Assembly: GCF_041261205.1 (NCBI RefSeq) | Contig: NZ_JBGCCH010000010.1 | Location: 124,001-188,000, forward strand | Direction of reading: 5' to 3' | DNA: 64,000 bases | Source: Catenulispora sp. MAP5-51 | GTDB taxonomy: Bacteria; Actinomycetota; Actinomycetes; Streptomycetales; Catenulisporaceae | In this document: positions 36,558 through 44,249 of the stretch, piece by piece | How the letters are laid out: each line of letters starts with the position of its first letter | Position numbering within the stretch: the first letter of the stretch is position 1 | Notes under the pieces: model-generated | The model's input: the letters and a program-made list of their open reading frames with translations, nothing else | Database searches by the model: none | What the model was told of the DNA's origin: nothing | Translations under genes and position numbers: made by a program

Positions 36558-38421
36558 AGTTGATCGTCACCAGGTCCCACTGCCCCGGGTAGCTGAAGCT
36601 GTTGCCCAGTGCGGTCGCGGCGGCCGGCGAGATCGCCGCCGTGCCGCCCACCAGGGTGGCGGTGGTGATCGGGTTGCTCTTCCCGCCGAGGTAGTAGCCG
36701 GTCGGGCCGGGGAGGACCTTCGGGTCGGTCAGCAGCAGCGGGACGGCGCGGTGCGCGGCCATCGCGCCGCCGGACAGGGCGTCCGGCCAGTTCATGCCGG
36801 AGGCCACGACCACCGAGGTCGGCAGGTAGGAGAACCGGGCCGCGACGGCTGCCGCGGTGCCGTAGCGGTCCGCGCCGAACAGCGGGATGAAGCTCGACCA
36901 GTCGTGCCAGGACGGGAACGAGGTGTGCACCGCGGCGACGGCCTTGCCGCCGATTCCGTACATCCTCGTGGTGTTCGGGTCCAGGCCGGACAGGTAGGCC
37001 TTGGTCGCCGGCGGCAGGACTCCGGCGTTGCTGAGCACGACCACCGCGCCGGCGCTGGGCGGTGTGGCGTTCTGCGCGGAGATGCCGAGTGCTCCGGCGG
37101 CTGCGCCGGCGGCCAGGGCGTCGGGGAAGTCGGTGCCGGTGGCGACCAGGACGCTGGAGGGCGGCGTGTTCGGCGAGATGGTCTGCGCGATGCTCACCGC
37201 GGTGGCGAAGCGGTCCGGGCCGGCGACGCGGCGTGGGACGAATCCGTTGGCGGCGATGGCGTTCTGCACAGCCGGGGACAAGGCCTGCGTGCCGCCGAGC
37301 AGGTACACCGTCGAGCCCGGTGTCAGGATCCTGTGGAGCTCCTTCATCGTGCTCGGGTTCATCGCCTTGGAGCCGGTCAGCAGCAGGGGTCCGTCGGCCT
37401 GCGCGGCCAGCGCCGAGCCGCCGAGGGCGTCGGCGAAGGTGTCGTCCCGGCTGAGCACCGCGGCCTTGGCCTGGTCGCGTCCGGCGTTGGCGCAGCCGTG
37501 GCAGTCGAAGGTGCGGATGCTGGCCAGGACGGCGGTGATGTCGCGGTCGAATCCGGCCAGCCGCTCGACCGTGCCCCGGCTGGCCTGGCCGACGTCGAAC
37601 CAGTCGGTGTCGATGTTGATGGTGACGCCGCCGTAGGTCTCGTCGTGGCCGCCCTGCGTCTGGTGCACGCGCTGGTGGTTCGCCCACTGCGACGGCTTCA
37701 CGTTGGGGTCGTCGGTGGTGTTCTGGTTGTCCCAGGCCGCGATGTCGATGACGTCGGGGGAGCTGGCGCCGTACGCGGCGGACTGGTCCTTGATCCCGCT
37801 GCTGGAGCTGGAGTACCAGCCCGCGCGGAAGCCGTTGCGGTGCAGCTCCTGGGTCCAGCCCTGCGAATAGGCGATGACCAGCTGCGTGTAGCTGGAGTTG
37901 TAGTTCTCCATGTCGTCGTAGATGACCGAGGCCGGCGGGAAGTTCAGGGCGTGGGCCTGGTTCGCGGCGTCGTCGGCCTCGGAGGAGCCCAGCTGGAAGG
38001 CGGTGGCGGTGGTGAGCGTCGTGAAGTCGCTCTGGTAGTTGCCGTTGCCGTCCTTGTACTGCGCCTGGCTGCCCACGTAGAGCGGTAGGAAGCGCCAGCC
38101 CATCGCGGCCTGGCGGCCCACCCATTCCTTGGTGAGGTTCGCGGTGTTCTGCGCCTTGCAGCCCGGTGCGTAGCGCGGGCCTCCGATGTAGATGCCGACG
38201 GCGCGGTACGGCGATTGCAGCCAGGCGTCCATCGAGGCGTTGTCCGGGGCCCAGCAGGGATCGAAGCCGGCGCCGGAGTACACCGTGCTGGGGACCGCCT
38301 GCGGGACCGGCGGACTCGCGGTCGCGGTGAGCAGCCAGGTGGCCAGCCCCGCCATGGCCAGGGCGGCCGCACAGACCGCTGCCGTGACCCGCTTGGGCCA
38401 CCTATGGAACAACGCCGACAC
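36556..38421 (-). CDS. Secreted DUF1906-CWB2 fusion wall protein
   Basis: The 621-residue protein starts at ATG 38421. A hydrophobic segment (about 12-34) acts as signal peptide or anchor. The DUF1906 domain (about 47-275) has [25 protein letters not shown], and the acidic IYDDMENY (D-D-M-E) motif. Three CWB2 repeats (about 285-615) begin RLAGFDRDITAV, RVAGPDRFATAV and LFGADRYGTAAA. So a glycoside-hydrolase-like domain is attached to wall-binding repeats; it is a paralogue of the stand-alone DUF1906 protein at 26144. Its position next to the glycosylation operon supports a wall role. Confidence 0.85.
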   Translation of the reverse strand: MSALFHRWPKRVTAAVCAAALAMAGLATWLLTATASPPVPQAVPSTVYSGAGFDPCWAPDNASMDAWLQSPYRAVGIYIGGPRYAPGCKAQNTANLTKEWVGRQAAMGWRFLPLYVGSQAQYKDGNGNYQSDFTTLTTATAFQLGSSEADDAANQAHALNFPPASVIYDDMENYNSSYTQLVIAYSQGWTQELHRNGFRAGWYSSSSSGIKDQSAAYGASSPDVIDIAAWDNQNTTDDPNVKPSQWANHQRVHQTQGGHDETYGGVTINIDTDWFDVGQASRGTVERLAGFDRDITAVLASIRTFDCHGCANAGRDQAKAAVLSRDDTFADALGGSALAAQADGPLLLTGSKAMNPSTMKELHRILTPGSTVYLLGGTQALSPAVQNAIAANGFVPRRVAGPDRFATAVSIAQTISPNTPPSSVLVATGTDFPDALAAGAAAGALGISAQNATPPSAGAVVVLSNAGVLPPATKAYLSGLDPNTTRMYGIGGKAVAAVHTSFPSWHDWSSFIPLFGADRYGTAAAVAARFSYLPTSVVVASGMNWPDALSGGAMAAHRAVPLLLTDPKVLPGPTGYYLGGKSNPITTATLVGGTAAISPAAATALGNSFSYPGQWDLVTIN

Positions 38422-38460
38422 CTAACCCACACCCCACCCTTTGTTCCTGTGAAACAAGCA

Positions 38461-38485
38461 GCGCGGGCCCCCCTTGAGCCCGCGC
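38461..38485 (-). terminator. Hairpin between CWB2 genes
   Basis: GCGCGGGC (38461-38468) pairs with GCCCGCGC (38478-38485) in a perfect 8-bp stem. It lies 31 bases downstream of the stop of the CWB2 gene ending at 38516 and about 40 bases before the next CWB2 start. It would stop read-through between these two same-strand genes. Confidence 0.55.
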
Positions 38486-38515
38486 CGTCTGTCCGAATCC
38501 TGAGTCCGCCGGGCC

Positions 38516-40558
38516 TCAGCCCACCGGGTTCGACGCGTAGGCGACCCCGCCGGTCCCGGCGATCAGGCCGCCCACAACCTTGTCGACGCTTCCGGGGACC
38601 GCGGCGTTTCCACCGAAGATCTCGGCGCGGGTGAACTGGCCGGCGTCCTGGTTCAGCCACTGGGCCGCGACGGCCGGCACGCCGGCCTTCGGGTCCACCA
38701 GCAGCAGCGGGCCGTCCTCGGTGCCCATCTCGGCGCCGCCGGACAGGGCGTCGGCCCAGTTCATCCCGGTGGCCAGGCCCGCGGAGTTCGCCGAGCCGAA
38801 GAAGTAGCGCGCGACGAAGGCCGAGGTCTGGTACCGGTCGTTGCCCCACAGGCCCAGGAACGAGCCGCCCTGCGAGCCCGCGGGGATCCAGTGCGATCCG
38901 AGCGCCGCCGAGGCCTGTCCGCCGATGCTGTCCAACTCGATGAAGTTCGCCGGCTTGGTGTGCCCGGGGTCCGAGTTCAGGTTGGTCCGGCCGAGCAGCG
39001 GGGCCAGGTACTGGACCGTCGGCTTCGGCATCACCGTGTTGTCGGTCAGCAGCACGACCGCGTTCTTGCCCTGGTGCGCGTCGATCGCGCCGGCCGCGGC
39101 GCCGGCGGACAGCGCGTCGGGGAAGTTCTCGCCGGTGGCCACCAGGATGTAGTCCGGGACGGCGCCGGGGCCGGTGATGGTGTTCGCGATCGCCACCGCG
39201 GTCTCGAACCGGTCCCCGCCGGAGACCCGCTGCACCTTGTAGTGCAGTGCGGTCAGGGCGTTCGCCACGTTCGGGGACAGCGCCTGGATGCCGCCGAGCA
39301 CGTAGACGGTCTTCGCGCCGTCGCCGGGGCCCAGCACGCGCTGGATCTCCGCCTTCACCGCCGGGTCCAGGCCCGCGGTCTGGGTCAGCAGCAGCGGGCC
39401 GCCGACCTTCGCGGCCAGCGCCGAGCCGCCGAGGGCGTCGGCGAACTGGTCGGAGCGGGTGAGCACGACCGCCTTGGCGGCCGCGCCCGGGGAGTTCGGG
39501 ACGCCCGCGGAGGACCAGTGCGACTGGGAGACCTTGATGGCGGTGCCCAGACGGTCGGTGCCGGCGATGCGGGTCACGCTGTCCTGGACGGTCGGCCGGA
39601 ACGCCGGCTGGCCGACGATCTTGGTGCCCGGGACGATCTCGGTGTACGCCGCGCTCTTCACGGCCGTGGCCGCCACCGACAGGGTGTCGACGTCCTTGCC
39701 GGTGCCGTCGAGCTGCTCGAAGACCAGGCCGTTGCCGCTCGGCGTCCAGGCCGGGTTCTCGAACCCGCCGCCGCCGGCCGTGACCTGGGTCAGGGTGCCG
39801 GCCGGGTTGCTCAGCGCGACCGTGTAGACGTTGGTGCCGGCCGGGCTCGCCGTGTTGGCGACGAAGGCGACGTGCGTGCCGTCGGCCGAGATCGAGGGGT
39901 CCCAGCCGGTCGCGATCGCCACCGGCGCCGCGCCGGTCGCGCGGTTCCACAGGTAGATCTGCGGGGACTTGCCCGGCGTGTTCACCTGGTACACCAGCAG
40001 CGAGCCCACCGAGTCGGGGTGGTAAAGGTCGCTGCCCGTCACATTCTGCAGGGTCTGGACGGTCGGCGCTCCGCCGCCGCCCGCCACGCCGCTGCCGTAG
40101 GCGCCCTGGATCCCGCTGCCATAGGCCCAGTTCAGGACGGAGTTCTTGCCGGGGACCGTCTCCGACCAGACCACCTTGGATCCGCCGTCGATCCACGCCG
40201 GGTGCGAGCGGACGATGCCGGCGCCCGGCGCGGGGGCGATCACCTCGGACGCGCCGCCCGGGACCCCGGCCACGACCGCGTTGGTCGCCGGGTCGATCCA
40301 CGCGGCCCGGGCGCCGGTCGGCGCCCACGCGAGGTTCTGCGCCTTCGGGGCGAACCCGAGCGCGTACTTGGTGCCGGCGACGGTGCTGGTCGCGGAGGGC
40401 GCCGTGGTGCTGCCCCCGGAGACCGTCAGGTTCGCGGTGCCGTTCGGGCTGGCCGTGGTGGCGTTCGCCACCGGGGCGATGAGCCCGGCCGCGGCGGCCA
40501 CCGAGGTGGCCAGCGTCGCCGTCAGCGCCAGCGGCCGGCGCAGAACAGAGTCAGACAT
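38516..40558 (-). CDS. Secreted PD40 beta-propeller/CWB2 wall protein
   Basis: The 680-residue protein starts at ATG 40558, preceded by AAGGAG at eight bases; the frame to 40630 is not supported. A signal peptide (about 1-34, ending NATTA) precedes a low-complexity linker and PD40 beta-propeller repeats (about 65-310). Three CWB2 repeats then begin RIAGTDRLGTAIKVS, RVSGGDRFETAVAIAN and GLWGNDRYQTSAFVAR. It is the paralogue of the protein at 29886, sharing domain order throughout. In clostridia CWB2 binds the anionic polymer PSII; the polymer here is unknown. Confidence 0.85.
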   Translation of the reverse strand: MSDSVLRRPLALTATLATSVAAAAGLIAPVANATTASPNGTANLTVSGGSTTAPSATSTVAGTKYALGFAPKAQNLAWAPTGARAAWIDPATNAVVAGVPGGASEVIAPAPGAGIVRSHPAWIDGGSKVVWSETVPGKNSVLNWAYGSGIQGAYGSGVAGGGGAPTVQTLQNVTGSDLYHPDSVGSLLVYQVNTPGKSPQIYLWNRATGAAPVAIATGWDPSISADGTHVAFVANTASPAGTNVYTVALSNPAGTLTQVTAGGGGFENPAWTPSGNGLVFEQLDGTGKDVDTLSVAATAVKSAAYTEIVPGTKIVGQPAFRPTVQDSVTRIAGTDRLGTAIKVSQSHWSSAGVPNSPGAAAKAVVLTRSDQFADALGGSALAAKVGGPLLLTQTAGLDPAVKAEIQRVLGPGDGAKTVYVLGGIQALSPNVANALTALHYKVQRVSGGDRFETAVAIANTITGPGAVPDYILVATGENFPDALSAGAAAGAIDAHQGKNAVVLLTDNTVMPKPTVQYLAPLLGRTNLNSDPGHTKPANFIELDSIGGQASAALGSHWIPAGSQGGSFLGLWGNDRYQTSAFVARYFFGSANSAGLATGMNWADALSGGAEMGTEDGPLLLVDPKAGVPAVAAQWLNQDAGQFTRAEIFGGNAAVPGSVDKVVGGLIAGTGGVAYASNPVG

Positions 40559-40758
40559 GAAGTGGCTCCTTGGCCTGTCGTCAGCGCGGCGCCGCACCCG
40601 ATATGGGCGCTCCCCGAAACGCGCGGGCATGCCGCAGCGACGAGGTTAGGCCAAGTGAGCGAATGCGGTCCCTGATCCGGACGCGGTGCGTAGGCGATTT
40701 CATCTTTACGCCCCGGACAGATGTTCCGATTTGCGGCCAACCAGGGGTTCGGGTTGTG

Positions 40759-43179
40759 ATGGGACGCATGACGCATCCTGGGACAGCCGTGGCGGAGTCG
40801 CTCTCCGGGCTCAGCCAGGCCCAGGTCGCGCAGCGTGAGGCGGCCGGCGAGGTCAACGACATCCCCTCGAAGACCTCGCGCTCGCTGTCCGAGATCGTGC
40901 GATCGAACGTGTTCACGCCGTTCAACGCGATCATCGGCACGCTGTTCGTCATCGAGCTGGCGGTCGGCCCCATCCAGGACGCGCTGTTCGGCTTCGTCAT
41001 CGTCGCCAACTCCGCGATCGGGATCTTCCAGGAGTGGCGGGCCAAGCAGACCCTGGACTCCCTCGCCGTGGTCGGGGAGTCCCGGCCCCGGGTCCTGCGC
41101 GACGGCACCGAGCAGGAGATCGCGGCCTCGCGGATCGTGCTGGGCGACGTCATCGTGCTCGGTCCGGGCGATCGCGTCGTGGTGGACGGCGAGGTGGTGC
41201 GCGCCGACGCCCTGGAGGTCGACGAGTCGCTGCTGACCGGCGAGTCCGACTCGGTGCTCAAGCACACCGGCGACGCGGTGATGTCCGGCTCGTTCGTGGT
41301 GGCCGGCTCCGGGGCGTTCCGGGCCACGAAGGTCGGGCACCAGGCCTACGCGGCGAAGCTGGCCGAGGAGGCCCAGAAGTTCACCCTGGTCAACTCCGAG
41401 CTGCGCACCGGCATCAACAACATCCTGAAGTGGATGACCATGTTGATGGTCCCGGCCGGGATCCTTCAGGTGGTGACGCAGCTGAACCGCTCCGGCGGCG
41501 TCCGCGAGGGGATCAGCCGCACCATCGCCGGGCTGGTGCCGATGGTCCCGGAGGGCCTGGTGCTGCTGACCTCGGTGGCGTTCGCGGTCGGGGTGATCCG
41601 GCTGGGCCAGAAGAACTGCCTGGTGCAGGAACTGCCCGCGATCGAGGGCCTGGCACGCGTGGACACGGTGTGCCTGGACAAGACCGGGACGCTGACCGAG
41701 GGCGGGATGGCCTTCGACGGGATCCAGGAACTGCCCGGCGCGGCCGGCGGCTCCGGCGGGTCCGGCGGGTCCGGCGGGTCGGGCACGGATGTCCCGACGG
41801 TGCTCGCGGCGCTCGGCGCGGCCGAGGAACGGCCCAACGCCACGATGCAGGCGGTGATGGAGAAGTTCCCGCCGAACGCGGACGGTTGGATCCCGGCCCA
41901 GGTCGCGCCGTTCTCCTCGGCCCGCAAGTGGTCCGGCGTCACCTTCGCCGACGGCAAGGGCACCTGGCTGCTCGGCGCGCCGGACGTCCTGGGCCGCGGC
42001 ACCCCGGCCGCCGACCAGGCGGAGGAGCTGGGCTCCTCGGGGCTGCGGGTCCTGATGCTGGCCCGCGCCGAGGGCCCGGTGGACACCGTCACGGCCGGTG
42101 AGAGCACCCCGGTCGCGCTCATCACGCTGCGCCAGCGCATCCGCTCCGACGCCCGCGACACGCTGGACTACTTCGAGAAGCAGCACGTCGCGCTGAAGGT
42201 GATCTCCGGCGACAACGCGGTGTCGGTCGGCGCGGTCGCGGCCTCGCTGAAGCTGCCCGGCGCCGCCGATCCGAAGGACGCGCGAACCCTGCCCGAGGGC
42301 GACGCGGAGGCCTTCGCCGAGGACGTCGCCGACCACTCGGTCTTCGGCCGGGTCACCCCGCAGCAGAAGCGCGAGATGGTCGCCGCGCTGCAGTCCCGCG
42401 GCCACACCGTGGCGATGACCGGCGACGGCGTCAACGACGTGCTGGCCCTGAAGGACGCCGACATCGGCGTGGCGATGGGCTCCGGCGCCGGCGCCACGAA
42501 GGCGGTCGCGCAGATCGTGCTGCTGGACGACCGTTTCGCCACCCTGCCCGAGGTGGTCGCCGAGGGGCGCCGGGTGATCGGCAACATCGAGCGGGTGGCG
42601 AACCTGTTCCTGGTGAAGTCGGTCTACTCCTTCGTGCTGGTGGTCCTGGTCGGGATCTTCCAGCTCGAGTACCCGTTCCTGCCGCGGCACACGACCCTGA
42701 TCGCCGCGCTGACCATCGGGATCCCGGCCTTCTTCCTGGCGCTGGCCCCGAACTACGAGCGGGCCAGGCCCGGCTTCGTGCGGCGGGTGCTGCGCTTCGC
42801 CATCCCGGCCGGGCTGGTCGCCGGGATCGAGGTGTTCGTCGCCTACTGGATCGCGCGCGGCGAGCAGGACTCGCTGGGAGAAGCGCAGACCACCGCGATG
42901 GTGTCGCTGTTCGCGTGCAGCCTGTACATCGTGCAGTTGGTGGCGAGGCCGATCGTGTGGTGGAAGGTCGTGCTCATCGCGTCGATGGCCGGCCTGTTCG
43001 TGCTCTGCGTCGCCCTGCCGGCCGGGCGGCACTTCTTCGACCTGCACTTCGGTCCGTGGTACCAGTGGACCACCGGCCTGGTGGTCGCCGCGGTGGCCTG
43101 TGTCGCGCTGGAACTGCTGTGGCGCTATCTGAGCGCGCACCGGACGGTGGCGGCGGCCGAGCCGGCCGAGGCCGACTAG
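40759..43179 (+). CDS. CtpE-like cation-transporting P-type ATPase
   Basis: The 806-residue pump starts ATG 40759 (ATG 40768 and upstream GTG are alternatives). The phosphorylated Asp307 lies in DKTGTLTEGG, TGESD in the actuator domain, MTGDGVNDVLALKDADIGVAMG in the P-domain (given in pieces), and about ten membrane helices. The sequence SGLSQAQVAQREAAGEVND at the N-terminus matches mycobacterial CtpE, linked to calcium uptake. No heavy-metal-binding domain is present. The N-domain contains a GGSGGSGGSGGSG linker at about 330-343, from a 9-bp repeat. A 20-bp-stem hairpin overlaps the stop codon. Confidence 0.9.
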   Translation: MGRMTHPGTAVAESLSGLSQAQVAQREAAGEVNDIPSKTSRSLSEIVRSNVFTPFNAIIGTLFVIELAVGPIQDALFGFVIVANSAIGIFQEWRAKQTLDSLAVVGESRPRVLRDGTEQEIAASRIVLGDVIVLGPGDRVVVDGEVVRADALEVDESLLTGESDSVLKHTGDAVMSGSFVVAGSGAFRATKVGHQAYAAKLAEEAQKFTLVNSELRTGINNILKWMTMLMVPAGILQVVTQLNRSGGVREGISRTIAGLVPMVPEGLVLLTSVAFAVGVIRLGQKNCLVQELPAIEGLARVDTVCLDKTGTLTEGGMAFDGIQELPGAAGGSGGSGGSGGSGTDVPTVLAALGAAEERPNATMQAVMEKFPPNADGWIPAQVAPFSSARKWSGVTFADGKGTWLLGAPDVLGRGTPAADQAEELGSSGLRVLMLARAEGPVDTVTAGESTPVALITLRQRIRSDARDTLDYFEKQHVALKVISGDNAVSVGAVAASLKLPGAADPKDARTLPEGDAEAFAEDVADHSVFGRVTPQQKREMVAALQSRGHTVAMTGDGVNDVLALKDADIGVAMGSGAGATKAVAQIVLLDDRFATLPEVVAEGRRVIGNIERVANLFLVKSVYSFVLVVLVGIFQLEYPFLPRHTTLIAALTIGIPAFFLALAPNYERARPGFVRRVLRFAIPAGLVAGIEVFVAYWIARGEQDSLGEAQTTAMVSLFACSLYIVQLVARPIVWWKVVLIASMAGLFVLCVALPAGRHFFDLHFGPWYQWTTGLVVAAVACVALELLWRYLSAHRTVAAAEPAEAD

Positions 43180-43198
43180 CCGCCGCCACCGTCCGGTG
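43138..43198 (+). terminator. 20-bp-stem hairpin across the CtpE stop codon
   Basis: The arm 43138-43157 lies inside the last codons of the ATPase gene and pairs perfectly over 20 bases with 43179-43198, after the stop (43177-43179). The loop is 21 bases. The structure would form only once translation has passed and would separate the convergent ATPase and lipoprotein genes. Confidence 0.65.
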
Positions 43199-43203
43199 GC
43201 ACC

Positions 43204-43803
43204 TCAGCTACAGCCGGCGCTCTTCAGGACGGTCGGGTTGACGCCCGGAGTGATCCCGGCGAGTTTGCACAACGTGGCGTCGGAGACCTGCCAGTTGCCC
43301 GAGGCCGAGTCGTAGACCGCGTCCCCGCTGGCGTGCGGCAGCGCCGGCTGGCCGTTCAGCAGGATCGCGAAGTCGACGTTCGCGTGCGTGGGGCTGTCGA
43401 AGGTCACGGTGTTGACCTGGATCGAGGACTTCTCCCCGCCGGCCGCCGCGGCCAGCGCGGTGAGCAGGGCCTGCACCTGGCCGGCGTTCTGCACCATCGC
43501 GGCCTTGGTGGCGGTGCTGATGCTGTTGTCGAAGAACTTGTTGTACGCGTCCTTCACCTGCTGGGTCGCGCCCGCCACGTCGGTGGGCTGGCCGCCGGCC
43601 GGCGCGCTGGAGCTGGAACCGCTGGAAGCGGAGCTGGAACTGCTGGAGCCGCCCGCCGCCGAGCTCGAACTGCTCGATCCGCCGGCGGTGGTGCTACCGC
43701 TCGCCGAGGGCGAGGACTTGCTGGAGGAACAGCCCGCGGCGAGGAGTGCGGCGACGGCGAGGGTGGCGCCGGTTCGGACGAGCGATGTACGTCGAGATGT
43801 CAC
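43204..43803 (-). CDS. MTB12-like secreted lipoprotein
   Basis: The 199-residue protein starts at GTG 43803. The lipobox LAAGC gives Cys25. A Ser/Gly/Ala-rich linker (about 26-72) follows, then a folded domain (about 75-199) with QVKDAYNKFFDNSIS and a C-terminal pair of Cys (LCKLAG and SAGCS) that could form a disulfide. The layout matches the low-molecular-weight antigen MTB12-like family of mycobacteria, small cystatin-like-fold secreted proteins of unknown function. It is convergent with the CtpE-like gene. Confidence 0.75.
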   Translation of the reverse strand: MTSRRTSLVRTGATLAVAALLAAGCSSSKSSPSASGSTTAGGSSSSSSAAGGSSSSSSASSGSSSSAPAGGQPTDVAGATQQVKDAYNKFFDNSISTATKAAMVQNAGQVQALLTALAAAAGGEKSSIQVNTVTFDSPTHANVDFAILLNGQPALPHASGDAVYDSASGNWQVSDATLCKLAGITPGVNPTVLKSAGCS

Positions 43804-43921
43804 GGAGGATCACGCTCCTGAAGAGTATTCCCGGCCTCTTCCACCTGACATACCATCATCTCCAGTAAGGGTCCACAGACACACCCGCCTCACGGATGTC
43901 GCCGGAAGGTATTCGGAGCCT

Positions 43922-44242
43922 ATGTCCCGCCTCGATGAACTGGACCGGAACAGTCGTGTGGCGCTCGGCGGGGCCGTCGGTCTCATCGGGGTGCTGCTGC
44001 TGGTCGTCGGCTGGTATCTGATCTCGGGCGAGGCGATCGCGGCCAAGCAGCTGCCGTATCTGGCCTCTGCTTCGATACCCGGCGCGGTGCTGGTGGTGTG
44101 CGGATTCCTCTTCGCGATATCCGGGAGCACGGACCCTGACACGGCGCGCCGGATCGCCGAGTTGCACGCGTTGCTCACCGAGGCCGTGGTCGATACGGAC
44201 GGCGGCGCCGCCGTCGCGGACGCTTCCGGGGCCGAGGAGTAG
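43922..44242 (+). CDS. Small two-helix membrane protein
   Basis: The 106-residue protein starts ATG 43922 (a longer frame to 43388 lacks support). Helices at about 14-36 and 47-68 are followed by a soluble acidic C-terminus. It is seven bases upstream of the Liv permease gene on the same strand, which suggests an operon, but no function is known. The N-terminus MSRLDELDRNSRVALGG is not a signal peptide. Confidence 0.7.
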   Translation: MSRLDELDRNSRVALGGAVGLIGVLLLVVGWYLISGEAIAAKQLPYLASASIPGAVLVVCGFLFAISGSTDPDTARRIAELHALLTEAVVDTDGGAAVADASGAEE

Positions 44243-44249
44243 CCGCGCG

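Noticed and set aside
40522-43140. An 872-codon minus-strand frame
   Set aside because: It is the antisense of the CtpE-like ATPase, which has all P-type motifs on the plus strand.
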